NCBI GenBank assembly: GCA_964464925.1
Contig: CAYXLI010000029.1
Location: 1 to 64,000 of the forward strand
Length of the DNA stretch: 64,000 nucleotides
Direction: 5' to 3'
Source of the DNA: CAYXLI01 sp964464925
Lineage (GTDB): Bacteria; Acidobacteriota; Terriglobia; Bryobacterales; Bryobacteraceae
Positions 1 to 8,890 of the stretch are shown here, in pieces. The translations under genes and the position numbers were made by a program. How positions within the stretch are numbered: the stretch's first letter is position 1; each line of letters begins with the position of its first letter. The notes beneath the pieces were generated by a model. The model made no database searches, was not told where the DNA came from, and saw nothing but the letters and a program-made list of their open reading frames with translations.

Positions 1-186
1 CCAGTGCGCTCCTGAAGGCGAATCTGCCGCCGTCACGCCCCTCCCCCATATTTCTCTCCCATAGTTTCAACCACTTCCCGCCTCTCCCCGCAATTTCCCC
101 AATTCCTCAGGCTTATCCTCACAATAGGGAAACCTGCCGCGCCCCGCTGCGCGTATCCCAACGAAGAGACACCCCGGAGACACAAT
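1..186. other. Upstream region with pyrimidine-rich tract; possible tail of a preceding gene
   Basis: No gene can be supported here. From about 32 to 118 the plus strand is almost all pyrimidine. Frame 2 is open from base 2 to a TAG at 62-64 and could be the end of an upstream gene, but 20 codons are not enough to tell. A GGAG at about 171-174, eight bases before the ATG at 187, is the ribosome binding site of the next gene. Confidence 0.35.
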
Positions 187-888
187 ATGTCCAGCGAAAA
201 AAGAATCAACGCCTCGCGCGAGAATGGCAAAAAAGGCGGCCCCAGGTCCACCGAAGGCAAGGAACGGTCATCCAGAAACTCCACGAAACATGGACTCTAC
301 TCCCAGCGCTGCCCCGTTCTCTCGCTCGAAGACGCCGGCCTCTTCGAACAACTTCGCAACCGCTATTTCCACACCTACAAACCCGTCGGCGCGGCCGAAG
401 TCGACCTCGTCGAAAGCCTCGTGCTCTACACTTGGCGCATTCGCCGCTTCTGCTCCTGTCAGGGCTGGTTTCTCGAAAAGGAACTCGCCGAGCAGGCTCC
501 CGCCCTCGCCCAAACCTGCCCCGGTCTGCCCCATCCCGCGCGCCTCACCTTCGCCGTCCAGGAACTCTTCCACTCGGAGCCCGGTTTTGACGCGCTCTCC
601 CGCTTCGAGGCACGCCTCGAACGCGTCCGCGACCGTCTTCTTCGCGCCCTCGAACGCACCCAGCGCAACCGCCTGCTGCTCTCCGGCGCCAAACTCAAAA
701 ATTCGCAAAACGAACCTAGTAGTCCAGTAGAATCAACGCCGGATTCCGCCGAACCCGCGCCCTCTGCCCCCGAAAACTGGTCGGATTTGGCCTTCGAATC
801 ATTCGCACCCTTCCGAACCCGCCACGAACAGGCAATCCCGCCCGCCGAAGCCCCGGTTTCGCCGGCTTTGAAAGCCAACGCAGCCTGA
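187..888 (+). CDS. Uncharacterised basic-N-terminus protein, possible terminase small-subunit-like partner
   Basis: 233 residues. The N-terminus is very basic and Gly-rich, with a patch (about residues 10-40) of the type SRENGKKGGPRS..GK..SRN..KHGL, which looks like a nucleic-acid-binding region. The middle is helical and Arg-rich, and the last 60 residues are Pro/Ala/Glu-rich and probably disordered. The ATG has a GGAG eight bases upstream. It lies 175 bp before a terminase large-subunit gene in the same direction. Both genes favour C-ending codons strongly, unlike the T6SS genes, which suggests a common foreign origin. A terminase small-subunit role is inferred from position and the basic patch; I recognise no defined family. 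Confidence 0.7.
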   Translation: MSSEKRINASRENGKKGGPRSTEGKERSSRNSTKHGLYSQRCPVLSLEDAGLFEQLRNRYFHTYKPVGAAEVDLVESLVLYTWRIRRFCSCQGWFLEKELAEQAPALAQTCPGLPHPARLTFAVQELFHSEPGFDALSRFEARLERVRDRLLRALERTQRNRLLLSGAKLKNSQNEPSSPVESTPDSAEPAPSAPENWSDLAFESFAPFRTRHEQAIPPAEAPVSPALKANAA

Positions 889-1063
889 AATGGCTCTGAA
901 AAAGCATGTTCCTGACAGCTTCTCCGCCCGAAGTGTCCTCACAGTTCCGGTCATTTCCGAAATATTCCGTCTTTATCTCTCACGCCGCCAACCATTTCCG
1001 GTCAATTCACTCATTTTTCTCACCAACGCCTGCTACCCTCGCGCATAGGGTAAGGATTTCCGC

Positions 1064-2512
1064 ATGATGAACTTCGGCGAGCAGAGCTGGCACGTCAACC
1101 TGCCCTCCGTCGCTCCGCCCCAACTCGCCAACCCCATCGATCCCGACCCCGTAGCCTTCTCCATCGCCAGCCTCGGCTTCACTCCCGACCCGATCCAGGC
1201 CGATGTCCTCCGCTCTCAATCCCGCCGCGTCATCCTCTGCATGGGCCGCCGCTGCGGCAAAACCTGGGTCACGTCCGCCAAAATCGTTCACTTCGCCCTC
1301 ACCCACCCGGGCAGCGAAATTCTCGTCTTCTCCGCGTCACAGCGCCAGGCCGACATCCTCCTTTGGAACGCGCGCGGATTCCTCGCCTCCGTGGGCATGG
1401 CTCGCCGTGGCGACGGCCTCAACCGGAAATCCGTAATCCTGTCCAACGGAGCCCGCATCATCTCTCTGCCGCCGCAGGCGAACACCGTCGTGGGCTTCAC
1501 CCCCGCCATGGTCGTCCTCGATGAGGCTGCCCGCATTCCCGATTCTCTCTATCACGCAATCTCCCCCATGCTCGGCCTACATGACCCAACCCTGATCCTG
1601 CTCAGCACGCCAAATGGCCGCCGCGGCTTTTTCTACAAGGAGTGGTCTTCCACCGAATCCTGGCAGCGCTTTTTCGCGCCCACTACGGAATGCGCCCGCT
1701 ACTCGCAGGAGTTTCTCGAACAGCAGCGCCGCTCGCTTCCCGAGATCATCTTCCGCCAGGATTACGCCTGCGAGTTCCTCGACGCCTCCGGAGCCTACTT
1801 CCCCGAAGCCCTCCTCGACCGCGCTCTCGACTCCAGCCTCGATCCCTACTACACCGCCGCCTCCGAGCCCACGTCCCAGGTTCTCAACGCCTATCCCAGC
1901 GAATGCCGCACCCGCGACTTCTTCCTCGGTCTCGACCTCGGCCAATCGCAGGACTACACAGCGCTCACTGTCCTGGAGCGTCTCGAACTCGTCAGCCTGG
2001 AGCGGGATCCCTACTCACTCACGTTCCCAACGTCGGTGCAGCATCGCATCCGCCACCTGGAGCGCCTCCCTCTCCAGACCGCCTACCATCAGGTGGTTGC
2101 CAAGGTGATCGAGTGGGTGGAGAAACTCAGCCGCGCCGCCAAAGTCGGTCACGTCGAACTGGTCGTCGACGCCACCGCCGTCGGAACGCCCATCGTCGAA
2201 ATGCTGCGCAATGCCCGGCCTGCTTGTACCATCGTGCCGGTCATCATCACGGGATCCGAGCATGGCTCCTTCAGCGGCGAAATGTATCGCGTCCCGAAAC
2301 GCGACCTGATGAGCCGTCTCCATCTGATGCTCGAAGACAACGCGCTGCGCATTCCGTTCACGCTGCCCGCTCTGCCTGACTTCCGTGAGGAGTTCAGGGC
2401 CTTCCGGCTCCGCTTCACCTCAACAGGCCACGACTCCTATTCCGCCGAGGGCCTTACGCACGACGACCTGATCCTCTCGGTCGCCCTCGCAACATGGCGC
2501 TCATGGCGCTAG
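1064..2512 (+). CDS. Phage terminase large subunit-like ATPase/nuclease (isolated)
   Basis: 482 residues. The N-terminal half has the packaging-ATPase pattern: Walker A GRRCGKT at 61-67, Walker B VVLDEA at 150-155 and the coupling motif STPNG at 181-185. The C-terminal half looks like the RNase H-fold nuclease: Asp291 in a GLDLG strand, Asp369 in VVDATAVG and Asp467/468 in THDDL supply the expected acidic cluster. Terminases of this family cut and pump phage DNA into capsids. The start has AAGGA seven bases upstream. No portal, capsid or tail gene is nearby, so this is either a prophage remnant or a domesticated copy; the intact motifs argue against simple decay. Codon use is C-ending and unlike the neighbours. 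Confidence 0.85.
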   Translation: MMNFGEQSWHVNLPSVAPPQLANPIDPDPVAFSIASLGFTPDPIQADVLRSQSRRVILCMGRRCGKTWVTSAKIVHFALTHPGSEILVFSASQRQADILLWNARGFLASVGMARRGDGLNRKSVILSNGARIISLPPQANTVVGFTPAMVVLDEAARIPDSLYHAISPMLGLHDPTLILLSTPNGRRGFFYKEWSSTESWQRFFAPTTECARYSQEFLEQQRRSLPEIIFRQDYACEFLDASGAYFPEALLDRALDSSLDPYYTAASEPTSQVLNAYPSECRTRDFFLGLDLGQSQDYTALTVLERLELVSLERDPYSLTFPTSVQHRIRHLERLPLQTAYHQVVAKVIEWVEKLSRAAKVGHVELVVDATAVGTPIVEMLRNARPACTIVPVIITGSEHGSFSGEMYRVPKRDLMSRLHLMLEDNALRIPFTLPALPDFREEFRAFRLRFTSTGHDSYSAEGLTHDDLILSVALATWRSWR

Positions 2513-2537
2513 CAGACAGCCGCGGGAGCCCGGCCCT

Positions 2538-3566
2538 TCAGGCCGGAATCGGTTGGGAAAGTTCCCGCACAGGCTCGGCAACCGGTGTGGTCTGGAACCA
2601 CCGGACCAGCTCATCATCGCTGATCCTTCTCCGCCGGAGCAGATCGCGGCGCCGCTCCAACAATCTGGGAAGGCAGCCCGCCACTTTCCAGAACGCCGGT
2701 AGCGAGGACGGCTCCATCAGCAGGCAGCCGCCAATCACCTGCGCGTCGCGCCACAGCATGGGCATCCAGCACTGGGCGAATAGCCCGCCGGTTGTATTCT
2801 TGATGCGCATCAGGAACCGGTTCTTGACCGAGTGCATATTGAGGACGGCTGGAACCGAGCGCCGGTTGAGAGGTGATACTCGCCGGACGTGATAGGCGAC
2901 GGCATTCGGAGTGTAGATGCACTTCCATCCGAGCAATTGCGCCCGCCAGGAGACGTCGGCGTCTTCCCGGTAGGCGAAAAAGTCGGGGTCGAAGAACTCT
3001 CCGGTGCCGGCAACGTCCTCGATCATTTCGCGGCGGTACAGCGCAGCCGCGGCGCTGGCGCCGAACACATACTCCACGCGGTCGAACCGGCCGTCGTCCG
3101 GTTCGTGCCAGCCGCGGTCGAAGTGGCGCATCTCGGGAGTGAAATACATTCCCGCTGAGTCGATCGCTGGCTCTGGCGCCGGCTCTAGGTTGGAATTGAT
3201 GGATAGCAGCTTGCCGCAGACGGTACCAACCGCTCCCGCCGCGCGCCCTGTCTCGTATAACGCGGCGAGGAATCCCGGGCGCATCACTACGTCTGGATTC
3301 AGCACGAGAACCCACTCGCCCCTGGTGCGGGCTATCGCCTGGTTCTGTGCTGCTGCGAAACCTATGTTTTCCGTATTCCGTAAGGTCTGAATCCGGCTGC
3401 GGAAGGGCTCCAACAGGTCGCAAGTCTCGTCGCTCGACTCGTTATCCACCACCGTGATGTCAAACCGCACACCGCTTTGCCGGAGCAGGGAATCGAGGCA
3501 GGGCCGGATGAAGCGAGCACTATTGTATGTGACGATGGTCACAGAAACTTGCGGTGGAACACTCAT
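2538..3566 (-). CDS. Family 2 glycosyltransferase (rhamnosyltransferase-like)
   Basis: 342 residues. The GT-A fold is seen from the N-terminal VSVTIVTYNS strand, DNESSD at 41-46 and the metal/nucleotide-binding LNPDVV at about 89-94. Family GT2 members of this type (WbbL-like) move a sugar, often rhamnose, from a nucleotide donor to a cell-surface polysaccharide at the inner face of the membrane. There is no signal peptide or clear membrane segment. The gene stands alone, its end 25 bp from the end of the convergent terminase gene, and is divergent from the sigma factor at 3717 across a 150 bp region with an inverted repeat. Donor and acceptor cannot be told from sequence. Confidence 0.85.
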   Translation of the reverse strand: MSVPPQVSVTIVTYNSARFIRPCLDSLLRQSGVRFDITVVDNESSDETCDLLEPFRSRIQTLRNTENIGFAAAQNQAIARTRGEWVLVLNPDVVMRPGFLAALYETGRAAGAVGTVCGKLLSINSNLEPAPEPAIDSAGMYFTPEMRHFDRGWHEPDDGRFDRVEYVFGASAAAALYRREMIEDVAGTGEFFDPDFFAYREDADVSWRAQLLGWKCIYTPNAVAYHVRRVSPLNRRSVPAVLNMHSVKNRFLMRIKNTTGGLFAQCWMPMLWRDAQVIGGCLLMEPSSLPAFWKVAGCLPRLLERRRDLLRRRRISDDELVRWFQTTPVAEPVRELSQPIPA

Positions 3567-3595
3567 GCTGTTATCTCTAAGAGCCGCAATAGAGT

Positions 3596-3649
3596 GGCCG
3601 GAACTACACCTGACCGTAACAAATTTATTTTTAAACGGTGTAGTTGGCC
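3596..3649. promoter_or_regulatory. Inverted repeat in divergent glycosyltransferase/sigma-factor region
   Basis: AACTACACC (3602-3610) and GGTGTAGTT (3637-3645) are perfect 9-bp inverted arms. Both are flanked by GGCC (3596-3599 and 3646-3649), with a 2-bp offset on the left. The 26 bp between them are AT-rich, as expected of promoter DNA. The placement between divergent genes suggests an operator; a hairpin in the sigma-factor leader is the alternative. Confidence 0.4.
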
Positions 3650-3716
3650 GGGCATTGGCGCGGCTCTTTGAAACAGAGATTAAAAGTGATCCGCGAACCT
3701 GCAGCTATTTACAGTG

Positions 3717-4271
3717 ATGTTTTCCGATTCTCTCGGTGACGAACTCGCGGGCCTCGTGCGGAAAGAGAATGCGGGGTCGGCGCTGCAGCAGAAAGTGGCT
3801 CGGCTATTTGAGGAGGCGAGGGAGGACGTTTACCGGTACCTGCTCACTCTCGGGCTGTACCCTCCTCAAGCTCAGGAAACCACTCAGGAATCGTTCCTGC
3901 GGTTGTACGCCACTTTAAAGAAAGGCGAGCAAATCGAGAATCCGCGAGCCTACGTTTTCCGGATCGCTCACAATCTGGGGCTGCGGGTGAGGGCTCAACA
4001 AAATGCTCTCGCCGCCTTCGATCCGGAAGTCGAGGAGCGGCTGGTCAGTCCGGTGGAAGACGCCGAACATGGGCTGCTGGAACGGGAGAAATGGTTGCGA
4101 TTCTACCGTGCGGTGGAAAGTCTTTCGGAGCAGCAGAAACGCTGCCTGTCGCTCCGTATGGAAGGGTTGAGGTATCCGGAGATCGGATCGATTTTGGGAA
4201 TCAGCGCGTCGGCGGTCGGTGAGTTTCTCCGCCGCGCCATGGTGCGGTTGAGGCGAATTCATGAGGAATAA
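3717..4271 (+). CDS. ECF-type RNA polymerase sigma factor
   Basis: 184 residues from the ATG at 3717; an in-frame GTG lies just before it at 3714. Region 2 is seen around residues 25-90 (VYRYLLTLG, QETTQESFLRLY, ENPRAYVFRIAHN). Region 4 ends the protein as a helix-turn-helix (LSEQQKRCLSLRMEGLRYPE, then IGSILGISASAVGEFLRRA). ECF sigma factors direct RNA polymerase to a small regulon and are usually held inactive by a membrane anti-sigma factor, which here is the next gene, overlapping by 11 bp. The likely target is the downstream outer-membrane protein gene. No strong Shine-Dalgarno sequence is visible. Confidence 0.9.
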   Translation: MFSDSLGDELAGLVRKENAGSALQQKVARLFEEAREDVYRYLLTLGLYPPQAQETTQESFLRLYATLKKGEQIENPRAYVFRIAHNLGLRVRAQQNALAAFDPEVEERLVSPVEDAEHGLLEREKWLRFYRAVESLSEQQKRCLSLRMEGLRYPEIGSILGISASAVGEFLRRAMVRLRRIHEE

Positions 4272-5871
4272 CGCCCATTTGGATGACGAGCAGTTGCTGA
4301 GATTCGCGGACGGCGAACTGTCCGCAAAGCACGCGCGCGTCGTGCGGCGGCACATCGAGGCCTGCTGGCAGTGCCGCACCGGGTTGAATGAGTTGCAGAA
4401 CGTGGTTTCAGAATGTGTGCGCTACCGGAAGAATGTGCTTTATCATTTCCTCCCTTCTCCGCCGGCGCAATGGGGGGACATCTACGAAGGATTCGCCAGA
4501 ATTGACGCATCCCAGGAACGTGTCCCCCGTTTTGTTCAGTTTTTTGAATCCCTCCGGCCGGCCTTGCGCTGGGCTCCCTTGGCGGCCGCTGCCGTCGCGG
4601 TAATCGTGATTCTTGTCCCGTACCTGCGGAATACCTCTTCCGTTCAGGCGGCGGAATTGCTTCGGAAAGCGGTCGCGGCCGCCGATGCAAAACCGGCCAA
4701 GGCTCCGCGGCGCATCAGGATTCGTACAGCGAAGGTGGATTTCACGCGCAAGACCGGCACGATGGCAGCATTGCCGGTGAGTGCCCCGATCGAGCCTCTC
4801 TTCGCGGGGGCGCGATTCGATTGGAACGATCCGCTCAGCGCGAAGTCGTTCCAAAATTGGCGTGAGGGTGTCTCGGACAAGCGCGATGAAGTCTCGCAGG
4901 CGAATGGTACGTATCAGATTCATACCACCAGCCAGACGAGCCAATTGGCCGATGCGCGGCTGACGGTCAGGTCCGAAGACTTCCTGCCGGTACGGGAACG
5001 TCTGGAATTTCGGAATCGCGAATGGGTCGAGATCAGCGATCTGGGCGAAGAGCCCGCTGCTGCGGTCCAAGCTTCCGCCGGGCGTGAGTCGTTCCCACCA
5101 GCGGCATCAGCGGACGTCGAACCGCCCGAAGCGGCCAAGGCCGAGGAGCTTCGAGTCCTGGCCGCGCTGCACGGGATCGGCGCGGACTTGGGCGATCCGA
5201 TCGATATCGCTCGAACGGGCGGAAACGTGGAAGTGAGCGGTGTTGGCGTTTCGCCGCAGAGGCAGCAGCAGATTCGTGAATCCTTGCAGGCCCTGCCGCG
5301 GGTTGTCGTGCGCTTCTCTGACGCTGCTCCGGTGCCGTCGGCCGAGAACACAACGAGTGCCCCGGTGACTTCCGGGACGGCTTTGCCGGGCCAGTTTCAG
5401 TCAAGTCTGGAGAAGCAGGTCGGCGGCCGGCAGCGGTTCGAGCAGTTCTCCGGCCAGGTGTTGGATTTGAGTGAGAATATGATGTCGCGCGCGTATGCCA
5501 TACGCAAACTCGCGCAGCGCTTCCCGCCCGGTGCGGAGGCTCGGCTGACGAGCGAAGACCGTGCGTTGCTGCTGCGGCTGCATCACGAGCATGCTTTGGC
5601 GCTCGTCGAGTCCGTATCCCAGCTACAATCAAAGTTGTCGGCAGTTTTGGCGCCGATGGGCGCAGCTCCGGGGTCCCCGGCCGTGCAGGTTCCCGAACCG
5701 TGGCAGGCGGGGGCCGATGCTGTGTTCCGTGTAGCGCGCCGAACGGAAGCGTTGCTTGCAGCGCTGGTTGGTGTTACACCTGATGCAGTTGAAAATCCGC
5801 GCCTCCCTTCGGACGTGCTTTCGAGTCTCGCGGAACTGCGTGCAACCGCCGCTGCTGCGAGTGGCAAATAG
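4261..5871 (+). CDS. Membrane anti-sigma factor with zinc-finger N-terminus
   Basis: 536 residues. The N-terminus carries the zinc-binding anti-sigma motif His31-x3-Cys35-x2-Cys38, which in this family clamps the cognate sigma factor. One transmembrane helix is at about 102-120. The remaining 410 residues would be periplasmic and look helical and Ala/Gln-rich, longer than most anti-sigma sensor domains and of no family I recognise. The gene overlaps the sigma-factor gene by 11 bp and the next gene by about 11 bp, so the three are translationally coupled. The periplasmic part probably senses an envelope or nutrient signal, possibly through the outer-membrane protein encoded next. Confidence 0.85.
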   Translation: MRNNAHLDDEQLLRFADGELSAKHARVVRRHIEACWQCRTGLNELQNVVSECVRYRKNVLYHFLPSPPAQWGDIYEGFARIDASQERVPRFVQFFESLRPALRWAPLAAAAVAVIVILVPYLRNTSSVQAAELLRKAVAAADAKPAKAPRRIRIRTAKVDFTRKTGTMAALPVSAPIEPLFAGARFDWNDPLSAKSFQNWREGVSDKRDEVSQANGTYQIHTTSQTSQLADARLTVRSEDFLPVRERLEFRNREWVEISDLGEEPAAAVQASAGRESFPPAASADVEPPEAAKAEELRVLAALHGIGADLGDPIDIARTGGNVEVSGVGVSPQRQQQIRESLQALPRVVVRFSDAAPVPSAENTTSAPVTSGTALPGQFQSSLEKQVGGRQRFEQFSGQVLDLSENMMSRAYAIRKLAQRFPPGAEARLTSEDRALLLRLHHEHALALVESVSQLQSKLSAVLAPMGAAPGSPAVQVPEPWQAGADAVFRVARRTEALLAALVGVTPDAVENPRLPSDVLSSLAELRATAAAASGK

Positions 5872-8863
5872 CTCGGCGTTTTTTCTTCTGGTAGCCGTAT
5901 TCAGTACGTCTTTAGAGGCGCAACGGCTCACCAGCGTCATGGGGGTTGTGGTCGATCCTTCGGGCGCGCGCGTGCCCGATGCCGCGATCAGCGTAGTCAA
6001 TCAGGACACTGGATTCCGCCGCTCGACGGTCTCCGGTCCGGAGGGCGGCTACGTCATCGGCTCGCTGCAGCCTGGTCCTTACAAGATCACGGTTCGCAAA
6101 GAGGGCTTCCGGACCCTGATCCGGTTCGGCGTGCGTGCTGGGGTCGCACAGGCTGCGCGGGTGGACTTCAGCCTCGCGGTGGGCAGCACCCAGGAAGTGA
6201 TCACGGTAGAAGGTGCGGTCGCGGCACTTCGTTCCCCGGAGGACCCATCGGCCGGGTCGAGCCTCGGACGCAACGAGTTGGAGCGCTTGCCCGTCAATGG
6301 CGGCGGTATTCTCAGCTACATTGAACTCACCCCCGGCGTGCTGATGACGCCGGCGACTCGCGGCGAGGCCGGTCAGTTCTCGACCGACGGCCAGCGTCCG
6401 AATACGAACTACTTCACAGTCGACGGAGCCAGCGCAAACTCCGGGGTGATCGCCGGCGGTTCGCCGGCGCAGACGACGGGTGGTACCCTGCCCGTTTTCA
6501 GCGCCATCGGGAGTCTCCACAGCATGATCTCGGTCGAGGCGCTGGAGGAGTTGACCGTGCGCACGTCGGCGGCCGGCTCCGAGTTCGGCAGAATGCCGGG
6601 GGCCCAGATCTCGTTGACCAGCCGCTCGGGCGGCAACGAATTGCACGGTTCGGCGGTCTATTTTTTCCGCCACGAACTGTTGGCCGCCAACGACTGGTTC
6701 GCGAACGGGCATAATGACGCCCAGGCTCCGCTCCGCGTTAGCGACTACGCTGCGAGTATCGGAGGACCGCTGATCCGGAATCGCACGTTTTTCTTCGCCG
6801 CCTACGAGGGAATGCGGCTGCGGCAGCCGTTTGCGTGGAGCACAGCGGTTCCATCCAGGGCCTTCCGCCAAACCGCCCCGCAATGGATGGGCCCGCTGCT
6901 GGATGCCTTCCCGGCGGCCAACGGAGCCGACCTCGGACGCGGCCTGGCGGAATGGACCGGCAGGAACAACCGCCCTTCGAGCCTGGATTCCGGCAGCATC
7001 CGCCTCGACCAGTTGATCACGCCGCGGGTCAGCGCGTTTGCACGGTACAGCGATTCGCCATCGCACAGCGAATTCGGCAATACGCGCCTCAACCGTTTGG
7101 ACGTGCGGGCGGTGAGTGGGACGGCCGGATTGAACGTGCAGATTGGGAGCGGGTGGTTGCTCGATTCCAGATGGAACGGCTCGCACATTGGCGCCGACTC
7201 GGCTTGGAGGCTGGAGGAGTCGAGATCCTTCGATGGCTGTTCCCTGGCGCCGGTGCTGTCGCGTCTGCTGCCCCCGGCGGACGCCTGCAGCAATCTCATT
7301 CGCTTCTCGATTGCCGGTACACCGCAGGTCTCGTTTGGCCGCGAAGGCCAGCGCGAGCAGCAGCAGTTCCAGGTCGTCCAGACCGCGAAGCTGGATCGCG
7401 CTAAACACTCGCTGCGGCTCGGCGCCGATTACCGCCGGCTCGTGCCTTACCGGCGCGATGCGGGCGGAACACTCAGTTTCATCGCCGATTCGATCGATAG
7501 CGTCAGCGCGGACCGGAACTTATGGAAATCACAGTCTGCCTTGCAGACCGGCGAAGCGGTACTCCATGAACTGTCCGTATTCGTTCACGACACGGTGCGG
7601 ATTTCTTCGCGCTTGACGGCCACCTACGGAGTGCGATGGGAACTCAGCCCGCCGCCGCATCACAGCGGCGCGGCAAACTTCCTTAACCCGTATACGCAAA
7701 CGATTGAGCAACTCCAGCGGCCGATCTGGAAGACAGACATCACGTACGTGGCGCCGCGCATCGGGCTGGCCTACCGTCCGGGAAATAGCGATCGCTGGGT
7801 GGTGCGCGCGGGCGCGGGAGTTTATTACGATTCAAGCCTCAGCTTCGCGACGGACGTAGTGAACGGCGGACCACTGAACGTGGAGGAGTTCTATAACGCG
7901 ATCCACGCACCTTTGGCGCGAACGGTATTGCGCTACGGGTTCATGCCCGATCTGAAACTGCCGGTAGTGACGCAATGGAATTTTTCGGTTGAGCGGGCCG
8001 CCGGCAGGTCCGGGATCGTCTCGGCGACGTATGTTGGCTCGATCGGACGAAGGCTGATCCGGCGTGAGGTGGGCGGAGCCGGCAGTACAGAGCTTGCCTG
8101 GTACGCGCTTTCCACCAATCACGGCGAATCCGATTATGAAGGTCTGCAGTTGAACTTCACGAGGACGTTCGCGGGCCGGTGGCAAGGCCGGTTCGGTTAT
8201 ACATGGTCGCATTCGGTGGACGACAGCTCCACCGAAGCGGCACTACACTGGGCAGGCCGGGGGGCAAGCGCCACGACGGACCGCGGTTCATCCGACTTCG
8301 ATGTCCGCCACGCCGCAACCGGCACGCTTTCCTACCAACTGCCGAAGGCGGCCGGAGGGTTCAACATCGATTCGATCTTCCGCGCGCGCTCCGGGTTCCC
8401 GATCGCCGTGTTGAACAAGGACCATTACCTGGGAGTTGCGCTTGCGAATGCATTCCGGCCGAATTTGGTCGTGGGTGTGCCCGTATGGATCGACGATCCG
8501 CAGGCTGCCGGAGGAAGACGCATCAATCGCGACGCATTCCAGACGCCGGCGGACGGCGTGCAAGGCAACCTCGGGCGCAACGCGCTCACTGGTTCCGGAA
8601 TGTGGCAGGTGGATGCGGCACTCCGGCGGGAATTTGCGTTGCATGAGAAGCGTTCGCTGGAGCTGCGCGCGGAAGCCTTCAATGTGTTCAATCATCCGAG
8701 CTTCTCCGATCCGGTGCGATACTTGATCAATCCGTTGTTCGGGCAATCCAGCTCGATGCTGAATCTGATGCTCGGGATGGGTACTCCGGGCAGCGGCCTG
8801 GCGCCTCTATTTCAGGCCGGTGGTCCGCGAGCGATACAACTCATGGTTCGGCTGCGATTCTGA
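5861..8863 (+). CDS. TonB-type outer-membrane protein with carboxypeptidase-regulatory N-domain
   Basis: About 1,000 residues from a GTG at 5861, chosen because a signal peptide (hydrophobic FFLLVAVFS, then a cleavage-like LEAQ) begins there. An ATG at 5756 gives a longer protein without a proper signal and a 116-bp overlap. After the signal comes a carboxypeptidase-regulatory/TTR-like domain (VVVDPSGARVPDAAISV; about residues 15-95), then a plug-like region (ELERLPVNGG, VDGASANSG) and a long beta-rich barrel ending in Arg-Phe, as outer-membrane proteins do. Acidobacteria have many such proteins, thought to take up glycans or other large nutrients. No classical TonB box is clear. The coupling to an ECF/anti-sigma pair fits surface-signalled control. 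Confidence 0.85.
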   Translation: MANSSAFFLLVAVFSTSLEAQRLTSVMGVVVDPSGARVPDAAISVVNQDTGFRRSTVSGPEGGYVIGSLQPGPYKITVRKEGFRTLIRFGVRAGVAQAARVDFSLAVGSTQEVITVEGAVAALRSPEDPSAGSSLGRNELERLPVNGGGILSYIELTPGVLMTPATRGEAGQFSTDGQRPNTNYFTVDGASANSGVIAGGSPAQTTGGTLPVFSAIGSLHSMISVEALEELTVRTSAAGSEFGRMPGAQISLTSRSGGNELHGSAVYFFRHELLAANDWFANGHNDAQAPLRVSDYAASIGGPLIRNRTFFFAAYEGMRLRQPFAWSTAVPSRAFRQTAPQWMGPLLDAFPAANGADLGRGLAEWTGRNNRPSSLDSGSIRLDQLITPRVSAFARYSDSPSHSEFGNTRLNRLDVRAVSGTAGLNVQIGSGWLLDSRWNGSHIGADSAWRLEESRSFDGCSLAPVLSRLLPPADACSNLIRFSIAGTPQVSFGREGQREQQQFQVVQTAKLDRAKHSLRLGADYRRLVPYRRDAGGTLSFIADSIDSVSADRNLWKSQSALQTGEAVLHELSVFVHDTVRISSRLTATYGVRWELSPPPHHSGAANFLNPYTQTIEQLQRPIWKTDITYVAPRIGLAYRPGNSDRWVVRAGAGVYYDSSLSFATDVVNGGPLNVEEFYNAIHAPLARTVLRYGFMPDLKLPVVTQWNFSVERAAGRSGIVSATYVGSIGRRLIRREVGGAGSTELAWYALSTNHGESDYEGLQLNFTRTFAGRWQGRFGYTWSHSVDDSSTEAALHWAGRGASATTDRGSSDFDVRHAATGTLSYQLPKAAGGFNIDSIFRARSGFPIAVLNKDHYLGVALANAFRPNLVVGVPVWIDDPQAAGGRRINRDAFQTPADGVQGNLGRNALTGSGMWQVDAALRREFALHEKRSLELRAEAFNVFNHPSFSDPVRYLINPLFGQSSSMLNLMLGMGTPGSGLAPLFQAGGPRAIQLMVRLRF

Positions 8864-8890
8864 AAAAGCAGTTCGCTATATTGGGAAGCG

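Noticed and set aside
5756..5860. ATG start for the outer-membrane protein at 5756
   Set aside because: It would add 35 residues without signal-peptide character and overlap the anti-sigma gene by 116 bp; GTG 5861 gives a normal signal peptide.
5912..7408. 498-codon minus-strand open frame
   Set aside because: It lies wholly opposite the outer-membrane protein gene and has Arg/Gly-rich, low-order composition; an effect of GC-rich codons.
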